Of a stretch of DNA of 22,253 nt, positions 7,266 to 14,429 are shown piece by piece. The notes under the pieces were generated by a model that was not told where the DNA came from, ran no database searches, and worked only from the letters and a program-made list of their open reading frames with translations. The translations under genes and the position numbers were made by a program. Position 1 is the stretch's first letter, and the number at the start of each line of letters is the position of its first letter. The stretch comes from a virus: IMG/VR virus record IMGVR_UViG_3300038441_000923, positions 1 through 22,253 of that record. One strand, given 5' to 3'.

Positions 7266-7835
7266 TTAACTGCCGATCAGTTCTTTGATGGCCATCAAGC
7301 GTTCGGTGATTACCTCTTGGCCAGGGAAGTCGATCGTCTTCACATCACGAGCCCAATAGTAGCTCAGACGCGGATCAGCCAGTGTTGCGATCTCGACCAT
7401 GACGCCGTTGATGTTGCTGTAGAGCATCTCGTTACCCAGGGACTTGGTGTCCTTGAATTCGGAGTCACGCGCTTTCCAGTTCAACTGATACCCCCCGGCA
7501 TCGGTGCTGTGCAGGATAGCGGTGAGCTGATGTTCGATGGTGTCGAACTCAGACTCGATGACCACGAGCGAACGGCGCATTGGCGTAGCCTGACCCAGTT
7601 TGAGGCAGAGCTGTTGGCCGGTGTGCTGGTTCACCAGATAGAGGTGATCCATGAACTCGTTCTTCTCGACGTTCACGTCACGGAACAGAGCGTGCCAGCC
7701 GCCAGCCAGATTGCTCTGGATGTAACCGTCACCGCTGAAGTTCGGGATGATACCTGGAGTCATGGCTTCCAGTTCAGCGACGCGGATGTCGACGAAGTCG
7801 GTAGGGCGTTGGGCGTGGTGCAGACGATCGATCAT
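7266..7835 (-). CDS. Hypothetical phage protein (189 aa)
   Basis: ATG at 7833-7835 behind a TAGGAGA SD. The 189-residue soluble protein begins MIDRLHHAQRPTDFVDIRVA and contains beta-rich stretches (RRSLVVIESEFDTIEHQLTA). There is no membrane segment, and I do not recognise a motif. The 58-nt interval to the 553-residue gene downstream has no clear terminator, so the two are probably co-transcribed. The tight spacing to the 7860-8357 gene upstream (24 nt) suggests one unit. Confidence 0.75.
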   Translation of the reverse strand: MIDRLHHAQRPTDFVDIRVAELEAMTPGIIPNFSGDGYIQSNLAGGWHALFRDVNVEKNEFMDHLYLVNQHTGQQLCLKLGQATPMRRSLVVIESEFDTIEHQLTAILHSTDAGGYQLNWKARDSEFKDTKSLGNEMLYSNINGVMVEIATLADPRLSYYWARDVKTIDFPGQEVITERLMAIKELIGS

Positions 7836-7859
7836 GTAACTCTCCTAATGGAAATTCAA

Positions 7860-8357
7860 TTAATAGCCGCGACGACGTGTGCGCGGGTCATGTGCTTTGG
7901 CGGAACCCTTCTTGGAATGAAGGTGGCGTTCGCTACCGGTCGCTCCATTCAACAATGTACGACCATAATTCCGTTTATCGGGAATGCCGAGTACGAATTG
8001 CTTCTGATCTGGTCCAATGGAATCGATCAGTCTTCTGAAATCCCCCATCGGGTCTTTGGTGAATGATTCCATCGCGCCCAGTACCTTATCGACGTCAGGC
8101 GGTCGGATCAGGCCCGGATATTTGTGACCACGCGCCAAGGTCAGGATCTGCCGCATATCCAGCATGATATCCAGCTGCTTCTCTTCCTCGACAACGATCA
8201 AGATATCCTGAACCGAATTGCTTTCGAGCGCCAATTCGTCAAGGATACTGTTAGCGATGTAACGACGACTCTCAGCGCCGGGACCTGTCAAGATGATGCG
8301 ACATTGACCACTGGATGTAAGAGCTTCGATCAGTTTCTGAATCTTTGCTGCGTTCAT
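7860..8357 (-). CDS. Hypothetical protein with basic C-terminal tail (165 aa)
   Basis: The frame extends to 8384, but those codons read through the upstream terminator. The ATG at 8355-8357 (MNAAKIQKLIEALTSSGQCR) has a GAGG SD and is preferred. A TGPGAESRRYI stretch follows the first strand-like segment but is not a Walker A motif. The last 35 residues are very basic (KKGSAKAHDPRTRRRGY), as in nucleic-acid-binding tails. There is no membrane segment. It is the first gene after the terminator at 8380-8401. Confidence 0.7.
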   Translation of the reverse strand: MNAAKIQKLIEALTSSGQCRIILTGPGAESRRYIANSILDELALESNSVQDILIVVEEEKQLDIMLDMRQILTLARGHKYPGLIRPPDVDKVLGAMESFTKDPMGDFRRLIDSIGPDQKQFVLGIPDKRNYGRTLLNGATGSERHLHSKKGSAKAHDPRTRRRGY

Positions 8358-8370
8358 ACAGACCTCGACA

Positions 8371-8401
8371 AAATAAAAACCCACCCGGTTGCCCGGGCGG
8401 G
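8371..8401 (-). terminator. Rho-independent terminator with GCAA tetraloop
   Basis: A 9-bp stem with one G-U pair (CCCGCCCGG / CCGGGTGGG), a GCAA loop and a TTTTTATTTTG tail on the minus strand. It follows the tiny frame at 8408-8476 and ends the 10820-8408 block. The stem and tail overlap the 5' untranslated region of the 7860-8357 gene. Confidence 0.88.
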
Positions 8402-8407
8402 AGTGGA

Positions 8408-8476
8408 TCAGTCAATGATGACGTGCGGGATGAATTGCTCGTCATCGGCAGCTGCCGCCGATTCACGTCCTTTCAT
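8408..8476 (-). CDS. Possible tiny ORF (22 aa) before terminator
   Basis: ATG at 8474-8476, 22 codons (MKGRESAAAADDEQFIPHVI...), ending 7 nt before the terminator hairpin. The only SD-like sequence is CGGA about 8 nt upstream. The position, filling the interval between the 8516 stop and the terminator, fits a last operon gene, as with 3780-3872. The sequence itself is uninformative: Ala-rich and acidic. It may simply be 3' UTR. Confidence 0.35.
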   Translation of the reverse strand: MKGRESAAAADDEQFIPHVIID

Positions 8477-8515
8477 GAAACATTCCGAGTTAGGTTATTG
8501 GTACAGATAGTTCTT

Positions 8516-9265
8516 TCACTTTGTAGCTTTTGACGCATTACGCGCAGCGACTTCGCCTTTCTTGGGACCCCAGCCTAATTCTCGAGAAAGTGCTCGACAC
8601 GCGTCATAAATGATACGGTTACTTCCGAACCCTTTATGTCGGAACAACTGCTTCTTGACTTTCATCCCTGCGCATGACGTATAGCGGTAGGCGAAAGCGT
8701 GGGCGTAATTCCAGTACTCGATATTGTCCTTGAAGGTTCTGCCCAGATGCTCAAAATAGCGATGGGTAAGTGCTACCACTTCCCCGCCACACTGGCAGCG
8801 CGTTGAGAACCATTCCGGCTCCCACGGCATAGCGAAAACTTCTTCAAAGATCGGACGGACTTGTTCGCGAACTTTATCCATGACGGCCTTCTCGGCAATC
8901 AGGGTTTCTTCGTGAACAGCAGCCAGATCTTTGCGCTCGAAGTTAAGGTTCTCGAAATGCTCCTTACCTTCATTGCGTTCCTTCGCGTCCTGGTAATCAA
9001 CGTAACCCATCGCCTTAAAGACCATCCGAGCACTCACGTTAAGCAGGAACTTCTTATCGGAAGCGATGCGAATCAAGCGACCCGCATCCATGATCTCCTT
9101 GTGAGTCACGAATTTGTTCTTCATGACCTCAGCGATAATACCCGAGATCTCGGTGCCGTACTCCGGCGGTGGTTCTACTTCGTAACCATTGCGGGACTTG
9201 AAGGCTTCTTCATGTTCCTTAAGGTTTCTTGAGAGGCTCTTCGCTGTCAATACTTCCCGGCGCAT
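8516..9265 (-). CDS. Hypothetical phage protein with Cys cluster (249 aa)
   Basis: A GTG and an ATG are adjacent; the ATG at 9263-9265 has ideal spacing to a GGAGG SD. The start lies 47 nt inside the upstream gene. The first 130 residues are helical and charged. A WFSTRCQCGGEVVALTHRYF segment (about residues 154-173) contains CxC and a nearby His, with further Cys later (SCAG, YDACRAL), so a zinc site is possible. The C-terminus is basic (GEVAARNASKATK). No known family is recognised, and a nucleic-acid role is only a guess. Confidence 0.75.
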   Translation of the reverse strand: MRREVLTAKSLSRNLKEHEEAFKSRNGYEVEPPPEYGTEISGIIAEVMKNKFVTHKEIMDAGRLIRIASDKKFLLNVSARMVFKAMGYVDYQDAKERNEGKEHFENLNFERKDLAAVHEETLIAEKAVMDKVREQVRPIFEEVFAMPWEPEWFSTRCQCGGEVVALTHRYFEHLGRTFKDNIEYWNYAHAFAYRYTSCAGMKVKKQLFRHKGFGSNRIIYDACRALSRELGWGPKKGEVAARNASKATK

Positions 9266-9728
9266 CACGCACCTCCTTTAGTTCGGTTTCAAACATCTTG
9301 CCGCCTTTATAGAACAAGGCAGCGAAACACTTGGGCGTATCAAGATGAATGTTAACGACGATCTTGTAATCGGCACGCCGCAGCATGGCGATGTTAACGA
9401 TTTCACGATGTCCATCCGAATGACGACCTACGATCATGTAAGCAGCGCCAAATTCGAGGACACAGTCATTGAAATCACGCAACACGTAATCCCAAGGTCC
9501 GCCATGAACTTCGACGACTGTCAGTTTGATCCCGAAGTTCATGGCGACGGTAGCGTCTAAAATACCGCTGAATATACGACGCGCTTTGTTGGGCGTCTTG
9601 ACTCCCGGAGCTTCTCGAAACATCTTCTCGAGGCGATCCATTCGTACCTTGGTTGCGATGATGTGATGTTTCAACGCCAGTAGAGCTGTTTGCCAATCCA
9701 GCTCCAGCTCCATTTGCTTCTCAGCCAT
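9219..9728 (-). CDS. Hypothetical phage protein (169 aa)
   Basis: The frame opens at 9770, but the ATG at 9726-9728 (MAEKQMELELDWQTALLALK) has an AAGGGG SD and sits 10 nt after the 43-residue gene. A leading helix with a coiled-coil-like charge pattern is followed by an alpha/beta domain (IKLTVVEVHGGPWDYVLRDF). There is no membrane segment. The last 47 nt overlap the next gene in another frame. Function unknown. Confidence 0.75.
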   Translation of the reverse strand: MAEKQMELELDWQTALLALKHHIIATKVRMDRLEKMFREAPGVKTPNKARRIFSGILDATVAMNFGIKLTVVEVHGGPWDYVLRDFNDCVLEFGAAYMIVGRHSDGHREIVNIAMLRRADYKIVVNIHLDTPKCFAALFYKGGKMFETELKEVRDAPGSIDSEEPLKKP

Positions 9729-9738
9729 GTCGATCCCC

Positions 9739-9870
9739 TTAACTTGTCCGCTTGATGATCTGCTCAGCAATCCGGTCGCCGAGCGGTTCCTGTTTGCCTA
9801 ACTCGGAGATTCCGTACAGGCCAGCTACCAGGCAGAGAGTGAGAAACAGTCGGCGTACCAGATTGTTCAT
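9739..9870 (-). CDS. Small exported or membrane-anchored peptide (43 aa)
   Basis: ATG at 9868-9870 with an AAAGGA SD that overlaps the stop codon of the upstream gene. The 43 residues comprise a positively charged start (MNNLVRR), a hydrophobic stretch (LFLTLCLVAGLYGI, residues 8-21) and a charged tail ending IIKRTS. This is a signal peptide or single-pass anchor. The Cys in LTLCLVAG is not in a proper lipobox, so a lipoprotein is unlikely. It belongs to the run of envelope-targeted small proteins between 9739 and 14322. Confidence 0.75.
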   Translation of the reverse strand: MNNLVRRLFLTLCLVAGLYGISELGKQEPLGDRIAEQIIKRTS

Positions 9871-9882
9871 GTGCAAATTCCT

Positions 9883-10404
9883 TTATGCGATGGTGGACAT
9901 TAGTGTTTCGTGATCGGCGCCTTCCACCTTCCAATTAAGGAGGGTGGTTAAGCCGCTGTAGTCGAGAGACTTGAGTTTATCGAGGTCTGCCTCATTACCC
10001 TCGCCGAGGATACCCAAGATAGCGCCGCGTTTAACGCCGCTGCCGAGGAACATAGGTAGACCCATGTCGATGATCCGCGGACTGCCTTCTGACAGCTTCG
10101 TAACCTTGTCGACGAGAGCCTCGCGATACTCAGGCTCCAGCTGCTTAGCTTGCAGCAACATTGCGTAGCTGGCCGCCTTGACCAGAAACTTCATGTCTTC
10201 CTCACTTCCTTTATAGGTCGTAAGGTCGATGCAGCCGAGCACCTTGGCTTTGTTGGACAGCGTGGTGGAGGTGAGCTCGGTGATCTCACTGTTCCAGCCG
10301 ATGTCGCATTCAAGCAACTGGCTCAAGGCATCCCAGACTTTGCAGACCTTCTGGGACTTGTAGACTTCGCCATCTTTCTGGCGTTCGATGTCGATGGTGA
10401 TCAT
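9883..10404 (-). CDS. Hypothetical phage protein (173 aa)
   Basis: ATG at 10402-10404 overlaps the TGA of the upstream gene (ATGA), implying translational coupling. The protein (MITIDIERQKDGEVYKSQKV...) starts with beta strands and continues with a helical C-terminal half containing FLGSGVKRGAILGILGEGNE. It has no membrane helix, and the Gly-rich segment is not a P-loop. The composition is neutral and cytosolic. Tail-assembly chaperone-like proteins can look similar, but nothing specific supports that. Confidence 0.75.
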   Translation of the reverse strand: MITIDIERQKDGEVYKSQKVCKVWDALSQLLECDIGWNSEITELTSTTLSNKAKVLGCIDLTTYKGSEEDMKFLVKAASYAMLLQAKQLEPEYREALVDKVTKLSEGSPRIIDMGLPMFLGSGVKRGAILGILGEGNEADLDKLKSLDYSGLTTLLNWKVEGADHETLMSTIA

Positions 10405-10820
10405 GCAGGAACACCGAGCTTGATGACCTGACCCGGCAGCGCTTCGTCATCGCTCTTGTTCTTTGGAGCGAACGCCAGACCGCCAAGCACTTCGTTGAGC
10501 TTCTGCAGACGACGCCCTTCACGGCGGGTGGAGTAGACCTGGAGCAGCCAGCCGTTGAGCTGGACTTCTTTCGGCATCGGGTATTGGTACGGGGTGCTTT
10601 CGACCACGTTCTCCAGACCACCGAGCAGAGCGCGGGTTTCCTTGTCTTCGTTCCAGAGCTTCTTCAACACCTTGGTGCTGACGGGCTTGTCGGTGGTGAA
10701 GTTGAAGATGAAGACAACGTCATCAGCGCCGCGGGCGTAGAGGCACTTAGCCTTTGGGTTGAAGGCGTCCAGTTCTACGGAGATGTTGATGTCGCCGAGT
10801 TTCTTTTCGTACTTGCTCAT
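10401..10820 (-). CDS. Hypothetical phage protein (139 aa)
   Basis: ATG at 10818-10820 behind AAAGGAAG. The first gene after the terminator at 10866-10885. The 139-residue soluble protein begins MSKYEKKLGDINISVELDAF and is rich in beta segments (DDVVFIFNFTTDKPVSTKVL). It has a basic stretch (STRREGRRLQKL) and no membrane helix or recognised motif. It forms a coupled pair with the 9883-10404 gene. Confidence 0.75.
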   Translation of the reverse strand: MSKYEKKLGDINISVELDAFNPKAKCLYARGADDVVFIFNFTTDKPVSTKVLKKLWNEDKETRALLGGLENVVESTPYQYPMPKEVQLNGWLLQVYSTRREGRRLQKLNEVLGGLAFAPKNKSDDEALPGQVIKLGVPA

Positions 10821-10853
10821 GGGTACTTCCTTTCTTAAGAAATGGTGGTGTGC

Positions 10854-10885
10854 AAAAAATAAAAGGCGGGGGATTTCTCCCCCGC
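10854..10885 (-). terminator. Rho-independent terminator with GAAA tetraloop
   Basis: An 8-bp G/C stem (GCGGGGGA / TCCCCCGC) with a GAAA loop and a CTTTTATTTTTTG tail on the minus strand, 10 nt after the stop of the TAXI-like binding-protein gene. It ends the accessory operon that runs from 14322 to 10896. Confidence 0.9.
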
Positions 10886-10895
10886 TTATGCCGCG

Positions 10896-11786
10896 TTACT
10901 GAACGCGCTGTTGACGCACGTTCTGCACGATCGCCTTGTCAAGAGACTTGCGCAGCAGGCGCGCATCTTTCTTGTCCAGGCCTTCGAACAGCTCGTTGTT
11001 GTACACGATCTGAGCGTTGACGCAGAAGGTGTCAGGCTTGAAGGTGGTAGCGGTCTTCAGGCCGTTGGTTTGCTTGTCGGTCAGTTCGCAGGTGCTGTAC
11101 AGCTGGCCACCGATGGCGTCTTTCACGTCCTTGAAGCTGGAGACATCGATCTCGCCGATGGTCAGGTCTTCTTTGAACTCGCCGGTGATTTCAGAGCTGA
11201 TGTTACCAGGACGACCGATGTAAACCATGCCGGCGATTGGGATGTCGTTCTTGGCGCGGCGCACTTTGCCGTCAGCAGCAGCTTTGGCGGCCGAGAACCA
11301 GTCGTCGAACACGATGACGTTCAGGTCTTTGAAGTCTTTGTCGACGTTACCGAAGTTACGCAGGGTCACTTCAGCACCGGAACCTTCGACAACGGCAATA
11401 CCCTTGTTCTTGTGTTCCTTGTCAGACATGTCGCCAAAGTCTTTCACGCCACCTTTGCCGAACATCCAGTAGATCGCTTCGCGGTGTGCGTCGCTGACGG
11501 CGATGTCAGCCGGCAGTGGGCGGGAGATCACGGCGTCAGCTTGCAGGATGGCAACATCGCAGTCACCGTCCTTCAGCATCTGGGCCGAGGATACCGAGCC
11601 TTCGGTCTGCAGCACGTCGACCTGGACCTTGGCGGCCTTGGCGACATCGTTGGCGATCTGCTTGGCAAAAGACTCGTAGAAGCCGCCTTCGGCACCGCCG
11701 CAGAAGTTGAGGGTTTTGCCTTCAATAGCGAAGACGTTGAACGACATGGCCATCATGGCCAGTGCAGCGACGAGCATCTTTTTCAT
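10896..11786 (-). CDS. TAXI-type periplasmic solute-binding protein
   Basis: A 296-residue exported protein. Residues 1-20 (MKKMLVAALAMMAMSFNVFA) form a classical signal peptide with AxA-like cleavage before IEGK. The mature N-terminus has the two hallmark segments of TAXI-family TRAP-transporter receptors. One is a Gly-rich strand-turn-helix (FCGGAEGGFYESFAKQIAND, from about residue 28) and the other is GSVSSAQMLKDGDCDVAILQ followed by ADAV. In that family these bind small acidic ligands and deliver them to a membrane permease. No TRAP membrane subunit lies nearby. The ATG overlaps the stop of 11783-12046, and the gene is last before a strong terminator. Such a gene in a phage is unusual; it may have been captured from a host. 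Confidence 0.8.
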   Translation of the reverse strand: MKKMLVAALAMMAMSFNVFAIEGKTLNFCGGAEGGFYESFAKQIANDVAKAAKVQVDVLQTEGSVSSAQMLKDGDCDVAILQADAVISRPLPADIAVSDAHREAIYWMFGKGGVKDFGDMSDKEHKNKGIAVVEGSGAEVTLRNFGNVDKDFKDLNVIVFDDWFSAAKAAADGKVRRAKNDIPIAGMVYIGRPGNISSEITGEFKEDLTIGEIDVSSFKDVKDAIGGQLYSTCELTDKQTNGLKTATTFKPDTFCVNAQIVYNNELFEGLDKKDARLLRKSLDKAIVQNVRQQRVQ

Positions 11787-12046
11787 GTTTTACTCTCGGT
11801 TGGTACTGCGGGTTGGAGTTTTGTTACGGGTACGTCTAACATCAGCAAACCTTCGAACAAGTTCTTGGGCTGCTGGTCTTTCGGTAAGGCGCGCATTGCT
11901 GCGATACGTTCTTCGAGCTTGACGCACTCGACTTCGTATCGCTGGTAGGTGCCTGGAGGTGGAGAGGTGAGGTTGAATACGATCTCCGTATCAACCCTAT
12001 CTCGGTTGGCCTTATACAGCGCCATCACATCTAAGATTCTAGCCAC
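11783..12046 (-). CDS. Hypothetical phage protein (87 aa)
   Basis: Begins with GTG at 12044-12046 (a GGGGTGA SD lies 6 nt upstream); an internal ATG at 12023-12025 lacks an SD. The 87-residue protein (MARILDVMALYKANRDRVDT...) is helical with a Pro-rich middle (NLTSPPPGTYQRYEVECVKL). It has no membrane segment. Its stop overlaps the start of the TAXI-type binding-protein gene (ATGA), so translation of the two is coupled. Function unknown. Confidence 0.65.
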   Translation of the reverse strand: MARILDVMALYKANRDRVDTEIVFNLTSPPPGTYQRYEVECVKLEERIAAMRALPKDQQPKNLFEGLLMLDVPVTKLQPAVPTESKT

Positions 12047-12052
12047 GACGAA

Positions 12053-12193
12053 TCACCCCGCAACAAGCTTGTAGGCGCCGTACACCGCCAGACAGACGAT
12101 GACTAGGCCGCCAACGAAGAGCCAGCCTTGCAAGACGCATTGGCATGGCTGACTTTTGCATTCGCAGCAGTAGACGTGATCACGACGAGACAT
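12053..12193 (-). CDS. Cys-clustered single-pass membrane peptide (46 aa)
   Basis: ATG at 12191-12193 with a GGAGGA SD inside the end of the upstream gene (14-nt overlap). Residues 1-20 carry five Cys within eleven positions (YCCECKSQPCQC; C9, C10, C12, C17, C19), which resembles a small metal knuckle. Residues 23-43 form a transmembrane helix (WLFVGGLVIVCLAVYGAYKL). The expected topology has the Cys cluster in the cytoplasm. No family is recognised. Confidence 0.7.
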   Translation of the reverse strand: MSRRDHVYCCECKSQPCQCVLQGWLFVGGLVIVCLAVYGAYKLVAG

Positions 12194-12788
12194 CACAATC
12201 CTCCGCCAGTGCTGAGAGATCGAACTGCACGTCGATGAGCAGGTTCTGCCCTTTGACGTACGCCTGGATATCGAACAACGCGCCATCGTCCGAGATATCG
12301 ACGTAGACCACGTCGAGCTCGTTTTCGATGAACAGCCTGATGCTGCTCTCGATGAACATCGCCACGGCTGGATTCAACCGACCGTAGTCATCGAGCAAGT
12401 CAGCCAGCATCGCTTCCAGCATGTCGTAATCCGGCATGGCTTCAGCGTCGTCGGGACGGATCTGATGCGTGGACTGGAGCGACATGAAGCAGTCGTGATC
12501 TGGACGAACCTTGGTACGCCACAGAACCGCCACGCTCTCACCGACGTTCTCCAGTTTGCCGGTGGTATCCGACTCCTGAGAAACCACCGCCGTGTAGAGA
12601 GAGTGTTGATCACGATACTTCTCGTCAGCAAACTCACGCTGGATCTTACCGGCGATTGGCCAGAGGGGATTGCCTGGGAACAACTGACCGGCTTCTTCAA
12701 AGGCAACTGCGTAGTCCAGCTGGGTCTTACCAGCGGTATCGACTTCGCGTTTCTTTTGGAAACGATCGGTGCTAGCGATAACGGTCAT
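12180..12788 (-). CDS. Hypothetical phage protein (202 aa)
   Basis: ATG at 12786-12788 with an AAGGAGA SD, overlapping the end of the upstream gene by 17 nt. The 202-residue acidic protein begins MTVIASTDRFQKKREVDTAG. The C-terminal half is rich in Asp/Glu and hydrophobic strands (IENELDVVYVDISDDGALFD). There is no signal peptide or membrane helix. It lies within a chain of overlapping genes coding for membrane proteins but looks cytosolic. No motif is recognised. Confidence 0.75.
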   Translation of the reverse strand: MTVIASTDRFQKKREVDTAGKTQLDYAVAFEEAGQLFPGNPLWPIAGKIQREFADEKYRDQHSLYTAVVSQESDTTGKLENVGESVAVLWRTKVRPDHDCFMSLQSTHQIRPDDAEAMPDYDMLEAMLADLLDDYGRLNPAVAMFIESSIRLFIENELDVVYVDISDDGALFDIQAYVKGQNLLIDVQFDLSALAEDCDVSS

Positions 12789-13026
12789 GACGTCTCCTTA
12801 TTCCTTGATCGCTACTTATCAAAATGGCGCCATATCCAGCCAGCATCAGCAGCAGGAAGGCTAAGAGGATACCGCCCACCGCCTCACTGGTGTCGTACGT
12901 TGGGTGATGGATCTCAGCACAACGATCGTACGCAGGGCGCTGTTCTGCCACTACGTACTTTGGATCGTAATGCTCGACACCAGCGGCGCAGAGGCATTGC
13001 TTGAATGCCTCGTCACCTTTGTTCAT
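12772..13026 (-). CDS. Single-pass membrane protein (84 aa)
   Basis: ATG at 13024-13026 overlaps the stop of 13023-13382 (ATGA). Residues 1-46 are hydrophilic, with C11, C13 and C36. A transmembrane helix follows at about 50-71 (GGILLAFLLLMLAGYGAILI), then a short, very basic tail (IRRRHDRYR). The basic tail predicts C-in/N-out topology, placing the Cys residues in the periplasm, where a disulfide is plausible. Unknown family. Confidence 0.75.
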   Translation of the reverse strand: MNKGDEAFKQCLCAAGVEHYDPKYVVAEQRPAYDRCAEIHHPTYDTSEAVGGILLAFLLLMLAGYGAILISSDQGIRRRHDRYR

Positions 13027-13382
13027 TGCAGGGTCAGATCGCCGCGGGCGATAGCTGCCATCTGCTCGTCGTCACGCTTCTGCTTGAACTCAGCCTGTTC
13101 GTCTTCGGAGGCGATGACGACACGCTTGCCATCGACGATCACTTCGGCACCGCCCTCGATCGCTTCGACGGCTGCGTTGAGAGCGATGGACAGGTTGTCG
13201 GCCATGAGGTTCTCACGGTCGCTGCCGGTGGCGCTGACTTCGCCAACGCACTGGCTGATCTGTCCGCCGATGGTCACCTTGGTGGTGATCTTGTTACCGT
13301 TTTCGGTAAGTTCATGCGATACGCTGGTAGCCAGGGCCAGCAGGCAGTCGGTGGTGAAGACTTTGGTCTCGGCATTGCTCAC
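13023..13382 (-). CDS. Hypothetical phage protein (119 aa)
   Basis: The GTG at 13380-13382 overlaps the TGA of the upstream gene (GTGA) and has a GGAG SD 8 nt away. The frame is open further upstream, but that region belongs to the 13379-13645 gene. The 119-residue product (SNAETKVFTTDCLLALATSV...) is alpha/beta and soluble, ending in a charged helix (EDEQAEFKQKRDDEQMAAIA). No known motif is present. It is part of the overlapping envelope-protein operon. Confidence 0.7.
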   Translation of the reverse strand: MSNAETKVFTTDCLLALATSVSHELTENGNKITTKVTIGGQISQCVGEVSATGSDRENLMADNLSIALNAAVEAIEGGAEVIVDGKRVVIASEDEQAEFKQKRDDEQMAAIARGDLTLQ

Positions 13383-13645
13383 AGGGACTTTCTCCGTTTG
13401 GGGCGTCGTACGTCGCGTACGACTAGGGTGATGAAACCAATGATCACTGCGAGGACGATCAGGATTAGCCAAGCTCGCTCATGGAACTCTTTATTGGCAA
13501 TCTCGATATCCCGGCAGCTGTTGTATTGCTTGATCTCGGCGATGGTGCTAGCCGTCGTAGGGACCTTGGCCAAGATAGGCTCACAGTCAATCGACGGTTC
13601 GCGAGGTTTGTCATCGCCATTCAGAACGAAGTACCAGACGACCAT
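13379..13645 (-). CDS. Membrane protein with basic C-terminus (88 aa)
   Basis: The ATG at 13643-13645 follows the stop of 13648-13893 by 2 nt. A short hydrophobic start (MVVWYFVLNG) is followed by a hydrophilic middle with two Cys. A transmembrane helix lies at about 58-78 (AWLILIVLAVIIGFITLVVR), and the tail is highly basic (DVRRPKRRKSL). Topology is probably C-in. The layout resembles small phage envelope proteins but matches no specific lysis family I know. Confidence 0.7.
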   Translation of the reverse strand: MVVWYFVLNGDDKPREPSIDCEPILAKVPTTASTIAEIKQYNSCRDIEIANKEFHERAWLILIVLAVIIGFITLVVRDVRRPKRRKSL

Positions 13646-13647
13646 AC

Positions 13648-13893
13648 TCACAGTCGATAGACGTCTGGAGGGACGATCGGAGCGAAGCGCACCTCGTCCT
13701 CGATCTCGGCCTGGCCGCGTTGCCAGAGCGGGTTCTCGTCGCTGATTGGCAGGCCCGGTTTGGCGTAACCGTAAGCCCACTCGCCGGTGGACTCAAGACG
13801 GTTGTGGTGCAGCTCAGGAGTGGTAACGATTACGTACTCCTGACCCTTGTAATGTTTGACGATCTGACCGGGAGCATACTTGCAAGTTGGCAT
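13648..13893 (-). CDS. Small DUF1653-like protein (81 aa)
   Basis: The ATG at 13891-13893 (MPTCKYAPGQIVKHYKGQEY) has an AGGAG SD and is preferred over the more upstream ATG at 13918. The pattern HYKGQEYVIVTTPELHH, then a Trp/Tyr-rich stretch, then WQRGQAEIEDEVRF resembles the DUF1653 layout (HYKGxxY ... H ... W.R...F), a small SH3-like fold common in phages and bacteria. The match is from memory and only moderate. A second candidate of the same type is at 19931-20134. Function unknown. Confidence 0.65.
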   Translation of the reverse strand: MPTCKYAPGQIVKHYKGQEYVIVTTPELHHNRLESTGEWAYGYAKPGLPISDENPLWQRGQAEIEDEVRFAPIVPPDVYRL

Positions 13894-13950
13894 GATGAAT
13901 CTCCTGTTGGGTTGGTCCATACCAAGTGATTACCCGGTAAAGAAACACGA

Positions 13951-14322
13951 CTACTTCTGGTACGGCATGTCGAAGCCGCTGTAGAGGGAGCAGTTCGCGA
14001 GGTCATCGCTGTACGCCAAGTCGGCGTCGATGTTGGCAGGCGCGTTGAAGATTTTGTTCACGTTGGTGATCGCCATCGGCATCATTGCCCGGTAACCTAC
14101 GTCAGTCAGATGCTCAGGCTTCATCAGCCCCAGTACCACCGCATCCATATCGACACCTTCCTTACGAGCCTCGACAGCGCCCTTGCTGATGTCGGCAATC
14201 ATCCGACAATCATCGCCAGTGACTTTGTGGTATTCGAAGTCAGGCAGGGTTTCATCGTAGTGAGGGGCGGCGTGAGCGATTGCAGTAGCGAGCATCAGAG
14301 AAGCGAAGATTGCAACTTTCAT
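13951..14322 (-). CDS. Secreted periplasmic protein (123 aa)
   Basis: The frame also has an ATG at 14329-14331, but the ATG at 14320-14322 gives a textbook signal peptide (MKVAIFASLMLATAIAHA, cleavage before APHY) and better SD spacing (TAGGAA). The mature part is about 105 residues, mildly acidic, with two Cys (DDCRMIA and ANCSLYS) that could form a disulfide in the periplasm. No family is recognised. It leads the accessory operon that ends with the TAXI-type binding protein, so both exported proteins are made together. Confidence 0.8.
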   Translation of the reverse strand: MKVAIFASLMLATAIAHAAPHYDETLPDFEYHKVTGDDCRMIADISKGAVEARKEGVDMDAVVLGLMKPEHLTDVGYRAMMPMAITNVNKIFNAPANIDADLAYSDDLANCSLYSGFDMPYQK

Positions 14323-14364
14323 GTAGTCCATTTCCTAGTGGTTTGTTTGACTCTTCACTTTCAG

Positions 14365-14370
14365 AATGTG
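14365..14370 (-). promoter_or_regulatory. Recurrent CACATT motif, possible promoter element
   Basis: CACATT on the minus strand lies 43 nt upstream of the 13951-14322 start and just after the terminator at 14393-14424. Unlike the copies at 3713 and 18778 it has no clear TATA-like hexamer after it. A short AT-rich inverted repeat (CTATCCTAGATTTAGATAG) lies just upstream at about 14373-14391. Weak on its own. Confidence 0.25.
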
Positions 14371-14392
14371 TGACTATCTAAATCTAGGATAG

Positions 14393-14424
14393 ACAAAAAA
14401 AAAGAAGTGGGGCCGAAGCCCCAC
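14393..14424 (-). terminator. Rho-independent terminator with UUCG tetraloop
   Basis: A 7-bp stem (GTGGGGC / GCCCCAC) closed by TTCG and followed by CTTC and nine T residues on the minus strand, 5 nt after the stop of the 14430-15134 gene. It has the longest U-tract of any terminator in the window. Confidence 0.93.
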
Positions 14425-14429
14425 GTCAA

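Noticed and set aside
10911-11948. 345-codon open frame on the plus strand
   Set aside because: Shadow of the TAXI-type binding-protein gene, whose signal peptide and family motifs settle the coding strand.
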